Below are positions 18,854-28,179 of a stretch of DNA of 64,000 nucleotides, piece after piece. Origin of the DNA: Mycobacteriaceae bacterium (GTDB taxonomy: Bacteria > Pseudomonadota > Gammaproteobacteria > Burkholderiales > Burkholderiaceae_D); contig CAJCHO010000064.1 of assembly GCA_903970145.1 (NCBI GenBank), positions 1 through 64,000 on the forward strand, given 5' to 3'. The position numbers and the translations under genes are program-made. Position 1 is the stretch's first letter; every line of letters starts with the position of its first letter. The notes below the pieces were generated by a model. That model saw only the letters and a list, made by a program, of their open reading frames with translations. It ran no database searches and was not told the origin of the DNA.

Positions 18854-20644
18854 TCAGAACAGCTCTTCGGGCATTTGCTGGAGTACGGCCACGCCAGCGC
18901 GCGCCTGGCGGATCAGCATGGCGGTCTCGGGCAAGAGACGGGAGAAGTAAAAGCGCACCGTGGCGAGCTTGGCCTTGTAGAAGTCGTCGCCCGAATCCTG
19001 TTTGGCAAGACTGATCTTCGCCATGCGCGCAAACAGATAGGCATAAACGAGGTGTCCGGCGATGCGCAGGTAGGGTACCGCGGCGGCACCCACCTCATCC
19101 TGGTTCTGAAAGGCTTTCATCCCGACTTCCATGGTTAGCTTGGTCAGCTTCTCGCCCAGATCGGCGAGAGGCGTGACGAATTCGGCGAGCGACTCGTCAG
19201 TACCGTTCTCCTCGACGAACTGCTGGACCAGCTTCCCGAACTTCTTCAATTTCGCACCATTGTCGGAGAGCACCTTGCGTCCCAGCAGATCGAGCGACTG
19301 GATGGTATTGGTGCCTTCGTAGATCATGTTGATGCGTGCATCGCGCACGTATTGCTCGATGCCCGTCTCCCAGATGAAGCCATGACCACCGAAGACCTGC
19401 ATGGCTTCCGAAGTAGCCTGCCAGCCATTGTCCGTAATGAAGGCCTTCACGATCGGGGTGAGCAGCGCCACCATGTCGGCTGCATCCTTGCGTGCATCTT
19501 CGTCGGAATGGCCCAGCTCGACATCGATCTGGGTCGCAATGAAATAGGTCAGCGCGCGCGCACCTTCGGCCCAGGCGCGCGCGGTCAGGAGCATGCGCCG
19601 CACGTCCGGATGCACAATGATCGGATCGGCCGGTTTATCGGGTGCTTTGGGACCTGACAGACTGCGCGACTGGATGCGATCCTTCGCATACGTGCGCGCC
19701 TGCTGGTAGGCCGCCTCGGTCAAGCCGAGCGACTGCATGCCAACACCCAGACGCGCCGCGTTCATCATCACGAACATCGCTTGCAGTCCCTTGTTGGGCT
19801 GTCCGAGCAGCCAGCCGGTCGCGCCATCGAGTGAAATCTGTGCGGTGGCGTTGCCGTGAATCCCCATCTTGTGCTCGAGTCCGCTGCAATAGACGGAATT
19901 GCGCGCGCCTAGCGAGGCATCAGCGTTGGGAATGAATTTGGGAACGATGAACAGGGAAATCCCCTTCGAACCCGGCGGCGAGTCGGGCAGGCGCGCCAAC
20001 ACCAGATGGACGATGTTCTCGGCCATGTCATGTTCGCCCGACGAGATGAAGATCTTGTTGCCATCTATCTTGTAACTGCCATCGGCCTGTGGGGTCGCCT
20101 TGGTACGCAGCATGCCAAGGTCGGTACCGCAGTGCGATTCGGTCAGACACATCGTGCCTGTCCATTCACCCGAAGTCAGCTTGGGCAAATAGAGCTTGCG
20201 CTGTTCGGGCAGGCCATGGGCTTGCAGACATTCGTAGGCGCCGTGGGTGAGCCCGGGATACATCGCCCAGGCCTGATTGCAGGCATTGAGCATCTCGTAG
20301 ACGGCACTATTGAGCACCACCGGCAAGCCCTGGCCGCCAAACTCGGTGTCGCATGCCAGCGCCGCCCAGCCACCTTCGACATACTTGGCGTAGGCTTGCT
20401 TGAAACCCTTGGGGGTGGTCACCTCGTGGGTGGCATTGTCGAGGTGGCAGCCGTTCAGATCGCCCACGGCATTAAGCGGCAGGATCACCTCGGTCGTAAA
20501 GCGCGCGCCTTCCTCGAGAACCTGATCCATGAGCTCCCGGTTGGTTTCCGCATGCTGCGGGATTTGTGCAAACTCCTTTTCGACATCGAGGAGTTCATAG
20601 AGCACGAACTGCATGTCGCGCAGCGGAGCCGTGTAGTGGGCCAT
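18854..20644 (-). CDS. Acyl-CoA dehydrogenase, long (about 600-residue) type
   Basis: A 596-residue FAD-dependent acyl-CoA dehydrogenase that introduces the first double bond in beta-oxidation. Its N-terminal, central (TESHCGTDLG) and helical C-terminal domains are followed by the extra C-terminal region of the long family. The probable catalytic glutamate is in MIYEGTNTIQ. A TTG at 20650 is also in frame, but ATG 20644 sits 6 bases after AGGA and is preferred. It is the first enzyme gene after tetR, separated by about 50 bases. Confidence 0.93.
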   Translation of the reverse strand: MAHYTAPLRDMQFVLYELLDVEKEFAQIPQHAETNRELMDQVLEEGARFTTEVILPLNAVGDLNGCHLDNATHEVTTPKGFKQAYAKYVEGGWAALACDTEFGGQGLPVVLNSAVYEMLNACNQAWAMYPGLTHGAYECLQAHGLPEQRKLYLPKLTSGEWTGTMCLTESHCGTDLGMLRTKATPQADGSYKIDGNKIFISSGEHDMAENIVHLVLARLPDSPPGSKGISLFIVPKFIPNADASLGARNSVYCSGLEHKMGIHGNATAQISLDGATGWLLGQPNKGLQAMFVMMNAARLGVGMQSLGLTEAAYQQARTYAKDRIQSRSLSGPKAPDKPADPIIVHPDVRRMLLTARAWAEGARALTYFIATQIDVELGHSDEDARKDAADMVALLTPIVKAFITDNGWQATSEAMQVFGGHGFIWETGIEQYVRDARINMIYEGTNTIQSLDLLGRKVLSDNGAKLKKFGKLVQQFVEENGTDESLAEFVTPLADLGEKLTKLTMEVGMKAFQNQDEVGAAAVPYLRIAGHLVYAYLFARMAKISLAKQDSGDDFYKAKLATVRFYFSRLLPETAMLIRQARAGVAVLQQMPEELF

Positions 20645-20695
20645 TGCCAATCCTTCTAGTAGAAATAGTGCAGGTAAGCGGAACTTGCCGGTGAT

Positions 20696-21301
20696 CTACG
20701 CGGCCTGTGCCAGGGGAGCGCTTGCGGCGCTCATCAATCGCTCGAAGGCACGCTCGGTTCTCTCTATAGCATCATCGACGCGCAGAAAACGCGCGTCGTG
20801 GTGCAAGGCGAGCACAAGAGCACGCATCTCATAGACCAGTTGTTCGCAATCGGTGTCGCTGCGCAGCTGTCCCTCGTCGACGGCTTGGCGCGCAGCGCGC
20901 AACAGGGCGCGCTTCCAGGCCAGCACCATCTGCAGGAGCTCGTCACGAATCGGGCCCGGCCGGTCATCGTATTCGACCGCGCCGCTGATGTATATGCAGC
21001 CGCTGGCGATTTCACGCGAATGACGCTCGACCCAGCGGGCGAACATCGCCGCCAGTCGCGGCAGCCCGCGCGGCTCGCGGATGCTGGGCAGGAAAACCTC
21101 CTCCTCAAAACGGCGGTGGTACTCCTGGATGACCGCGATCTGCAGATCTTCGCGTGAACCAAAGTGGGCGAACACGCCGCTCTTGCTCATCTGCATGCGC
21201 TCGGCAAGACCGCCTATGGTCAGGCCTTCGAGACCATCGCGCGCGGCCAGTTCCAGCGCCGCGTCGAGGATAGCTGCCCGAGTCTGCTCACCCTTGCGCA
21301 T
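20696..21301 (-). CDS. TetR family transcriptional repressor of the beta-oxidation operon
   Basis: About 201 residues. N-terminal helix-turn-helix LTIGGLAERMQMSKSGVFAHFGSR (roughly 28-51) and a ligand-binding C-terminal domain without close identity to a named member. The gene opens an operon of fatty-acid degradation genes, and its own promoter carries a palindrome just past the -10 box, so autorepression relieved by an acyl-CoA-type ligand is a reasonable inference. Start at ATG 21301 (MRKGEQTR); an in-frame upstream ATG at 21322 exists. Confidence 0.88.
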   Translation of the reverse strand: MRKGEQTRAAILDAALELAARDGLEGLTIGGLAERMQMSKSGVFAHFGSREDLQIAVIQEYHRRFEEEVFLPSIREPRGLPRLAAMFARWVERHSREIASGCIYISGAVEYDDRPGPIRDELLQMVLAWKRALLRAARQAVDEGQLRSDTDCEQLVYEMRALVLALHHDARFLRVDDAIERTERAFERLMSAASAPLAQAA

Positions 21302-21334
21302 GATGGGAATCCGCCCTGTCAAAACTCATTTTAT

Positions 21335-21344
21335 CGAACGTTCG
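21335..21344. promoter_or_regulatory. Palindromic operator candidate, TetR-type
   Basis: A perfect 10-base palindrome CGAACGTTCG immediately downstream of the -10 box of the tetR promoter and about 34 bases before the tetR start. A bound repressor here would block RNA polymerase. The link to the adjacent TetR protein is an inference from position. Confidence 0.6.
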
Positions 21345-21345
21345 T

Positions 21346-21375
21346 ACTATTCTTTGGATTGGGGCTGTTTGTCAA
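21346..21375 (-). promoter_or_regulatory. Sigma-70-type promoter candidate for the tetR/beta-oxidation operon
   Basis: On the minus strand a consensus TTGACA (21370-21375) is separated by 18 bases from AATAGT (21346-21351). The operator palindrome follows directly. The position upstream of tetR fits the operon layout. The -10 match is only moderate (4 of 6). Confidence 0.5.
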
Positions 21376-21447
21376 TGTTTCCCGCAGCATTTTGCAGCCA
21401 TAGAGCGTCTGCTGCACCGCAACAATTCCTGCCGCCCGCGACGCCCT

Positions 21448-23037
21448 TCAGCTCAGGCCCATTGGCGCCTGGTCAAACAGGCGTGCGTCCATCTGCACCA
21501 GGTCGTGCGCCACGGCCACATCGCATTCGCAGCGCGCCAGTACATCCTGCGCGAGGTCAATCCCCGGAGCAAGTTCCACTACCGTTAAGCGCCCGTCGCG
21601 AATCTCAAACACTGCGCGCTCGGTAATATAAAGAATACGTCGTCCGAGCCCGGCCACGTAGGGCCCGTTAAAGCTCAGATGACTGACGCGCTCGACGATC
21701 TTGGCCTGGCGCCCTTCAGCGACGATCTGCAGCCTACCGGCCGCGCATGCGACTTCGAGGCCACCGGCGGTCAGGGTACCGAGAAAGACCACCGTACGCG
21801 CGCTCTGGCTGATGTTGATAAAGCCCCCCACCCCGGCCAGCACGGTCTTCTGCGCACCGCCGCCAAAGCGACTGACATTGACGTTGCCGTGCATGTCCAA
21901 CTCGGCCATCCCGAGGAAGGCCATGTCGATACCGCCGCCCTCATAGAAGTCGAATTGCGCCGGCTCGTCGACTACTGCTTCGGGATAGGCGCAGGCGCCA
22001 AATGAGAGGGCGTCCGCGGGCACCCCGCCGGTCGCGCCTGCCTCGACAGTCAGGGTAAAACCGCCAATTCCCTCTTCATGCGCCACCGCGCCGACATTGG
22101 CGGGCATGCCGACCCCGAGGTTGACCACGGAGGGCCGATGGCGCGCGAGCTCGAGCACCGCGCGTCGCTGGATGAGCTTGCGCACATCGAAGGCCAGGGG
22201 TGCGGCTAGCGGCAGATCGCTGCCATTGCCGGCACACAGGTAGCTCGGATTGAAGGCCTCGGCAAAGGTCATCGGCGAAGTCGCCAGATCGTCGGAAACG
22301 ACCACGAAATCGACCAGGTTCCCCGGCACCTTCACCGCATGAAGATTGGCGTGGCGCTCGACCATGCGCTTGACCTGGGCGATCACGATCCCACCGCTGT
22401 TGCGCGCCGCAGCGGCGAGCGCCAGCAGTTCGTGAAAAAAAGGATCCTCCTCGGAGGATAAATTGCCCCTCGCGTCGGACGCGGTGGTACGCAGCAATGC
22501 GACGTCGATGCGAAACGAGGGATAGAACAGATATTCCTGACCGCGAAACTGCACCACTTCGACCCAGCTGTCGTCGCGGTTTGGCCGTGCAAGATTTGCA
22601 AAGCGCACCGAGTTCAGGCGCGCGCCACCATGGCGTGGATCAACAAAAGTATGCAGACCGATCGGAGTCAGAACACCCGGCTTGCCGCCGGCAATCGCGC
22701 GATACAGCTGCGCAATTACACCCTGTGGCAGATTGAACCCTTCGGCCTCGTCATCAAGGACCAGTTGTCCGAGTCGGTGCGACGAGCGCCAGTGACCGCC
22801 AACGATGCGCCTCACCATGCCGACATTGCCAAAGTGATTGGTGCCGCGCGTGCCATAGTCACCCTGGCCGGCCGAGAACACGAGCGTCAGGTCGCGCGGA
22901 TGCGCAGTCGCAAGAAAGCGCTCTTCGAGCGCGGCCGTGACCGCCTCGGCATGACCGACCCCGCTAAAGCCCGCGCTGGCAACGATGGCGCCGTCCCGGA
23001 TGTGCTGTGCCGCCTCGTGGGCACTCAGTATTTGCAT
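21448..23037 (-). CDS. Acyl-CoA:acetate/3-ketoacid CoA-transferase, fused alpha-beta
   Basis: A 529-residue family I CoA-transferase with both half-domains in one chain, as in YdiF and propionate CoA-transferase. The N-terminal part has SAGFSGVGHAE, and the C-terminal half has GVGMPANVG and TVEAGATGG, where the glutamate is the expected catalytic residue, plus GGGIDMAFLG. It transfers CoA between short-chain acids. The open frame reaches 23166; the ATG at 23037 (MQILSAHEAAQH) is the likely start. It lies upstream of tetR on the same strand but behind that gene's own promoter. Confidence 0.9.
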   Translation of the reverse strand: MQILSAHEAAQHIRDGAIVASAGFSGVGHAEAVTAALEERFLATAHPRDLTLVFSAGQGDYGTRGTNHFGNVGMVRRIVGGHWRSSHRLGQLVLDDEAEGFNLPQGVIAQLYRAIAGGKPGVLTPIGLHTFVDPRHGGARLNSVRFANLARPNRDDSWVEVVQFRGQEYLFYPSFRIDVALLRTTASDARGNLSSEEDPFFHELLALAAAARNSGGIVIAQVKRMVERHANLHAVKVPGNLVDFVVVSDDLATSPMTFAEAFNPSYLCAGNGSDLPLAAPLAFDVRKLIQRRAVLELARHRPSVVNLGVGMPANVGAVAHEEGIGGFTLTVEAGATGGVPADALSFGACAYPEAVVDEPAQFDFYEGGGIDMAFLGMAELDMHGNVNVSRFGGGAQKTVLAGVGGFINISQSARTVVFLGTLTAGGLEVACAAGRLQIVAEGRQAKIVERVSHLSFNGPYVAGLGRRILYITERAVFEIRDGRLTVVELAPGIDLAQDVLARCECDVAVAHDLVQMDARLFDQAPMGLS

Positions 23038-23211
23038 GGCTGCTTCGCTCTGGTTGTCATCGATAGCAGGCACCGGATCGCGGCGGCGCTTTCCGCGGCA
23101 TTCTAGCCGCATCGAGCCCGGTCCTCGAAGCGGCAATTGGTGACACCTCCCGGTCAAACTGCGCACGAGGAGTTATAGTCACTTCCTTCGCGACCGTATC
23201 CGAGCACCGCC

Positions 23212-25086
23212 ATGTCACCCCATAAGCGCCTGGTAGAGGTTACCGAGACGATCCGCTCGCGCAGCCGCGTCACGCGCGCAAGCTATCTCGCGCGCGTAGC
23301 CGAGAATCAGCTATCGGGCAGCGCCCGGGCAGCGGTTTCCTGCACGAACTTTGCGCATGCCATTGCCGCCGAGCCCGCACATGACAAGCTTGTGCTACGC
23401 GTCGCACGCAGTGCCAACATCGCAATCGTATCGGCCTACAACGACATGCTGTCGGCGCATCAGCCCTTTGCCCGCTATCCGGAACTCATCCGCGATGCGG
23501 CGCGCTCAGTCGGCGCCGTGGCGCAGTTCGCCGGGGGCGTTCCGGCGATGTGTGACGGTGTGACCCAGGGGCAGCCGGGGATGGAGTTGTCGCTGTTCTC
23601 TCGCGACGTGATCGCCATGTCGACCGCCGTCGCCCTGGCACATAATGTCTTTGACGCTGTGCTTTGTCTCGGAGTGTGCGACAAGATCGTCCCGGGCCTT
23701 TTGATCGGCGCGCTGCAGTTTGGTCATTTGCCGGTAATTTTTGTGCCGGCCGGCCCAATGACCAGCGGCTTGTCGAACGCCCAGAAGGCCAAGGTGCGCC
23801 AGGAGTTTGCACAGGGCAAACTGGATCGCTCTGCCTTGCTTGAAGCCGAGACCCAGGCCTATCACGGGCCCGGAACCTGCACCTTTTACGGCACGGCCAA
23901 CAGCAACCAGATGCTCATGGAAATAATGGGCCTGCACCTGCCAGGCGCTGCCTTCGTCAATCCCAATACACCGCTGCGTGACGCGCTCACGCGTGCGGCC
24001 GCTGAACGAGCGGCCGCCATCAGCTCGATGGGTACGGAACCAACCATGCTCGCCCAGATCATCGATGAGCAGGCCATCGTAAATGGCATAGTCGGCCTTC
24101 TCGCCACCGGAGGTTCGACCAACCATACGATTCATCTGGTGGCGATCGCCCGCTCGGCAGGGATCCACATTACCTGGGACGATTTCGCTGCGCTCTCGCA
24201 TGTAGTGCCACTGCTCACACGGATCTATCCGAACGGCGAAGCGGACGTCAATCAGTTTCATGCGGCAGGCGGAATGGGATTTCTCGTGCGCGAACTGCTT
24301 GAGGGCGGCCTATTGCATGAGGACGTGCGCACTGTCGTTGGCCGCGGGCTCTCAGCCTATGCGCGCGAGCCCTGGCTTGACGAAGGCAAGCTGGCTTGGC
24401 GCGCCGCGCCCGCCGCGAGCCTTGATCAAACTATTGTACGCAGCGTCGCTGCGCCCTTTTCAGCGGATTCCGGCCTGCGCCTTCTGACTGGCAAGCTCGG
24501 ACGCGCCGTCATCAAGATCTCGGCCGTGAAGCAGCAGCATCGCCTCATCGAGGCCCCAGCCATCGTCTTTGACGATCAGGATGAGGTACTGGCGGCGTTC
24601 TCGCGCGGCGAACTCGAGCGCGATTTTGTTGCCGTGGTGCGTTTTCAGGGCCCGCGTGCCAATGGCATGCCGGAGCTGCACAAGCTCACGCCGGCCTTGG
24701 GTGTGCTGCAGGACAAGGGATTTCACGTTGCGCTGGTCACCGACGGACGCATGTCGGGTGCTTCGGGCAAGGTACCGGCGGCCATCCATGTCTCCCCCGA
24801 GTGCCTCTCAGGCGGTGCGATTGGTCTGGTGCGGACCGGCGATATGATTCGCCTTGATGCCGAGCGCGGCGAGCTGGAAGCACTGGTTGAGCCAGCTATC
24901 TGGGCAGAGCGGAGCCTACCTCCCTTCCGGCCCCAGCCGGCAAGTCTGGGTCTTGGCCGGGCGATCTTTGCCAGTGCGCGATCGGCGGTTACCGGCGCCG
25001 AGGATGGGGCTTCGATTCTCGGTCTGGACGAAACCGTCGTCCCCGTAGCGAACACCCCTGAACTGGCCGCGAGTCTCGTGTCATGA
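23212..25086 (+). CDS. edd: Phosphogluconate dehydratase
   Basis: Entner-Doudoroff enzyme converting 6-phosphogluconate to 2-keto-3-deoxy-6-phosphogluconate. A 624-residue IlvD/Edd family protein with cluster-binding cysteines in [16 protein letters not shown] and [12 protein letters not shown], and [14 protein letters not shown] further on. Length and motifs fit Edd rather than dihydroxyacid dehydratase. It overlaps eda by 4 bases (ATGA), which indicates translational coupling. Confidence 0.96.
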   Translation: MSPHKRLVEVTETIRSRSRVTRASYLARVAENQLSGSARAAVSCTNFAHAIAAEPAHDKLVLRVARSANIAIVSAYNDMLSAHQPFARYPELIRDAARSVGAVAQFAGGVPAMCDGVTQGQPGMELSLFSRDVIAMSTAVALAHNVFDAVLCLGVCDKIVPGLLIGALQFGHLPVIFVPAGPMTSGLSNAQKAKVRQEFAQGKLDRSALLEAETQAYHGPGTCTFYGTANSNQMLMEIMGLHLPGAAFVNPNTPLRDALTRAAAERAAAISSMGTEPTMLAQIIDEQAIVNGIVGLLATGGSTNHTIHLVAIARSAGIHITWDDFAALSHVVPLLTRIYPNGEADVNQFHAAGGMGFLVRELLEGGLLHEDVRTVVGRGLSAYAREPWLDEGKLAWRAAPAASLDQTIVRSVAAPFSADSGLRLLTGKLGRAVIKISAVKQQHRLIEAPAIVFDDQDEVLAAFSRGELERDFVAVVRFQGPRANGMPELHKLTPALGVLQDKGFHVALVTDGRMSGASGKVPAAIHVSPECLSGGAIGLVRTGDMIRLDAERGELEALVEPAIWAERSLPPFRPQPASLGLGRAIFASARSAVTGAEDGASILGLDETVVPVANTPELAASLVS

Positions 25087-25742
25087 AGGTGCGCGAAATC
25101 CTCGCCGTCGGTCCGGTCATGCCGGTGATCGTGGTCGATGAGGTGGGAGCAGCGCTAAACCTCGCGGCCGCCCTCCTCGCGGGTGGCGTGCGCGTACTCG
25201 AGGTCACCCTGCGCACACCTGGCGCATTGGCATGCATCAGTGCCGTGCGCCGTGCACATGCGGATGCGATCGTCGGCGCCGGCACGGTCACCAATGCGCA
25301 CGAGTTGCGTGCAGCAATCGACGCTGGTGCCCAGTTTGGCGTTTCACCCGGTACCAGCCGCACCGTGCTCGAAGCCGCGCGTGAGGCTCATTTTCCCTTC
25401 CTGCCCGGGATCATGACACCGACCGATCTGATGGCGGCCCTTGAGGCTGGATACGACACGGTCAAACTCTTTCCGGCAGAGCTCGCCGGCGGACGCGCTT
25501 TTCTGAAGGCGCTCCAGGGGCCCTTCGCCAATGCCATGTTCTGTCCGACCGGCGGCATCGACGCGGCAGCGGCGCCCGCTTATCTCGCGCTATCGAATGT
25601 CGCCTGCGTGGGAGGATCCTGGCTCGCGCCGGTCGACCTCGTTGCGGCTTCTGACTGGGCAGCGATCACCGCACGCGCACGCACTGCTGCTGCCCTGGCA
25701 CGCGCCTGGTCCGGCGCACAGACTCCCCAACCCCCGCTCTGA
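25083..25742 (+). CDS. eda: 2-keto-3-deoxy-6-phosphogluconate aldolase
   Basis: A 219-residue class I aldolase that splits KDPG into pyruvate and glyceraldehyde-3-phosphate. The Schiff-base lysine is in [10 protein letters not shown], and the glutamate of VLEVTLRTP and the GAGTV motif are present. It is translationally coupled to edd, and zwf starts 5 bases after its stop, so edd-eda-zwf form one operon for glucose-6-phosphate catabolism. Confidence 0.96.
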   Translation: MKVREILAVGPVMPVIVVDEVGAALNLAAALLAGGVRVLEVTLRTPGALACISAVRRAHADAIVGAGTVTNAHELRAAIDAGAQFGVSPGTSRTVLEAAREAHFPFLPGIMTPTDLMAALEAGYDTVKLFPAELAGGRAFLKALQGPFANAMFCPTGGIDAAAAPAYLALSNVACVGGSWLAPVDLVAASDWAAITARARTAAALARAWSGAQTPQPPL

Positions 25743-25746
25743 AACG

Positions 25747-27228
25747 ATGTCCCCCATGACCCAAGACGAACTAGGCAAGGATTGCCAGGCCCTGGTACTT
25801 TTCGGCGCGACCGGCGATCTCACACGGCGCATGCTATGGCCCTCACTCTATGCCCTCGATTGCGACCAGATGCTGCCGCAGGGATTTCGCCTGATTGGCG
25901 TGGCGCGCTCGGAAACCCCCCAGGACGAGTTCATTGAGCGGGTGCGCGAGGCGATCAAGACCTCCGCCAATGCCGCGTTGTTCGATGCCGCGCGCTTCGC
26001 GGAGTTCGCGCGGCGCATCAGTTACGCCCAGGTGTTTGTCACCGAGAAGGAGGGTTTGGAGCCTCTTGCCAGACTGCTCGATGGCAAGGCACGCGGCATC
26101 ATCTACTACCTTGCGACCGATCCGCAGCAGTTCGGTCCGATCTGTCGCGCGCTCAAGGCGGCCGGCCTGACCGACCCGAGCTGTCGCATGGTGGTGGAAA
26201 AGCCAATCGGCAGCGATGAGCAAAGCGCCCACGCCACCAACGAAGCGATTTCCGAAGGCTTCGCCGAGCACCAGGTTTTTCGCATCGACCACTATCTTGG
26301 CAAGGAGGCCGTGCAGAACCTTCTGGCGCTGCGCTTTGCCAACGCGATCTTCGAGCCCTTGTGGAACTCTTCTGCCATCGAGCAGGTTCAGATTACGGTA
26401 GCCGAGACGGTCGGCGTCGAAGGTCGCTGGGGCTATTACGACCGTGCCGGCGCCTTGCGCGACATGGTTCAGAGTCACCTCTTGCAGCTCTTATGCCTGG
26501 TGGCGATGGAGCCGCCGGCACGCTTTGATCCGGGGGCGGTGCGCAACGAGAAGGTCAAGGTCCTGTGGTCGCTGCGCTCGATCGATGCGTCCAATGTCGC
26601 CCACAACACGGTGACGGGTCAATACACCAGCGGCTTTAGCGGCGACCGGGGCGTGCCGGGATACCGCGAGGAAGAGGGCTCGAATCCGCGCAGCGATACC
26701 GAGACCTTTGTCGCCTTGCGTGCCGAGATCGACAACTGGCGCTGGGCCGGTGTCCCCTTCTACCTGCGTACCGGCAAGCGCCTGCAAAAGCGCGTCTCGG
26801 AAATCGTCATACAGTTCAAGTCCGCACCGTTCAACATCTTCTCGGGTCTGGGTGCCACGCTCGCCCCGAACGCGCTCTTGATCAAGCTGCAGCCCGAGGA
26901 AATGATCCGGCTGACCCTGATGCACAAGCGCCCTGGCATGCATCATCTCGAGCTCGGCGAAGTCGGCTTGAACCTGTCGCTCAACGACGCATTCGGTGAC
27001 GTGCGTCGACGCATCGCCTATGAACGCATGCTCCTTGATGTCCTGCGCGGAAATTCCGCCTTATTCGTGCGTCGCGACGAGGTGGAGGCATCCTGGAAGT
27101 GGGTCGACGGTATCGTGGCCGGCTGGCAGGCCACCAACCAGAAGCCGCGACCCTATGGGGCAGGCAGCTGGGGACCGAGCGCGGCCATTGGCCTGCCCGA
27201 ACGCTTCGGTCATTCCTGGCACGAATAA
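25747..27228 (+). CDS. zwf: Glucose-6-phosphate 1-dehydrogenase
   Basis: A 493-residue enzyme oxidising glucose-6-phosphate to 6-phosphogluconolactone with NAD(P)+. The coenzyme loop GATGDLTRR is near the N-terminus and the active-site signature RIDHYLGKE is in the first half. The frame is open far upstream inside eda. ATG 25747, five bases after the eda stop, gives the expected N-terminus (ATG 25756 is an alternative). It feeds the lactonase made from the convergent pgl. Confidence 0.96.
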   Translation: MSPMTQDELGKDCQALVLFGATGDLTRRMLWPSLYALDCDQMLPQGFRLIGVARSETPQDEFIERVREAIKTSANAALFDAARFAEFARRISYAQVFVTEKEGLEPLARLLDGKARGIIYYLATDPQQFGPICRALKAAGLTDPSCRMVVEKPIGSDEQSAHATNEAISEGFAEHQVFRIDHYLGKEAVQNLLALRFANAIFEPLWNSSAIEQVQITVAETVGVEGRWGYYDRAGALRDMVQSHLLQLLCLVAMEPPARFDPGAVRNEKVKVLWSLRSIDASNVAHNTVTGQYTSGFSGDRGVPGYREEEGSNPRSDTETFVALRAEIDNWRWAGVPFYLRTGKRLQKRVSEIVIQFKSAPFNIFSGLGATLAPNALLIKLQPEEMIRLTLMHKRPGMHHLELGEVGLNLSLNDAFGDVRRRIAYERMLLDVLRGNSALFVRRDEVEASWKWVDGIVAGWQATNQKPRPYGAGSWGPSAAIGLPERFGHSWHE

Positions 27229-27245
27229 GACTGATGCCAGAGTGC

Positions 27246-27276
27246 CTCGCGTCGCCCCGATCCGTTGCGACGCGAG
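27246..27276. terminator. Hairpin between convergent zwf and pgl
   Basis: A perfect 10-base stem CTCGCGTCGC / GCGACGCGAG with an 11-base loop fills the gap between the two converging stop codons. There is no clear T-run on either side, so it may act as a weak bidirectional terminator or an mRNA 3'-end stabiliser. Confidence 0.4.
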
Positions 27277-28008
27277 TTAGCCGGGACAGGCCGATGTCGG
27301 CCTGGTTTGTTCAGCGAGCGCCCCTGCGATGAGCACATCAACCCCGGCTCTCGGGCAGATCGCCCGTGCCGGAATATCTTCACCTCGACGCCAACGCGTG
27401 AGCGCGTCACGCTTGCCATCCCCCGCCACGAGAAACAGCACTTCGTGCGCGCGTGCGAGACGCTGCGCACTGAGCGAAACACGTTCGGGCGGAGGTTTGG
27501 GCGCGGCATAAACCGCCATCACATCGGCTGCCGCACTCGAATCGCCCCAGTCGTGCCCCGGAAAAAGACTCGCGGTATGACCATCTTCTCCAAGCCCGAG
27601 TAGCACCATGTCAAACGGTCCAAGTCCGGCTAGAACCGCGGCATAGTCCTCGGCTGCGCGTTGCGCGCCCAATTCGCCCGCAATCGCGTGCACCTGACCC
27701 GTCGGGATCGCCACCCGATCGAGCCAGTCCGTGCGCGCCATGTGCGCATTGCTCTGACTATCGCCAGCCGGCACGCAGCGCTCGTCACCGAAGTAAATGT
27801 GCCAGTGGCTCCAGTCGCATGCTGTCTGCGCGAGCCGCCGGTAAACGCCTTGCGGGGTGCTGCCACCAGCGAGGACGATGCGAAAGGGTCGCCGCGCAGC
27901 CGCAGCCGCGCTGGCAGCGCCAAGGATGCGCGCCAGCGCGGCGATCTCGAGCTCAGCCGCATCCGCAAGGCTATGCCAGCGGGCGACCTGGTCCGGTGAA
28001 TGGGTCAT
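27277..28008 (-). CDS. pgl: 6-phosphogluconolactonase
   Basis: A 243-residue SugarP isomerase-fold protein with GGSTPQGVYRRLA, IYFGDERCVP and GLGEDGHTASLFPG, the family signatures of bacterial DevB-type lactonases. It hydrolyses 6-phosphogluconolactone, the step between Zwf and Edd. It is encoded opposite to zwf, tail to tail, so it must be transcribed separately from edd-eda-zwf. Confidence 0.95.
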   Translation of the reverse strand: MTHSPDQVARWHSLADAAELEIAALARILGAASAAAAARRPFRIVLAGGSTPQGVYRRLAQTACDWSHWHIYFGDERCVPAGDSQSNAHMARTDWLDRVAIPTGQVHAIAGELGAQRAAEDYAAVLAGLGPFDMVLLGLGEDGHTASLFPGHDWGDSSAAADVMAVYAAPKPPPERVSLSAQRLARAHEVLFLVAGDGKRDALTRWRRGEDIPARAICPRAGVDVLIAGALAEQTRPTSACPG

Positions 28009-28179
28009 ATGAGGCGCAATTCCTGAACGATGAGCAAAAGCCTACTCCACCGGAGCCCATGTCGCGGTGCGGCAGCGAACTGTCGATTGGCGCGCTTATG
28101 CAACGCGCCAGGACGCCAGCGGTCCGCAAATGGGCATTTTGACTCGCTTTGGCCACGCAGCGCGTGTTAGCGTATCAGC

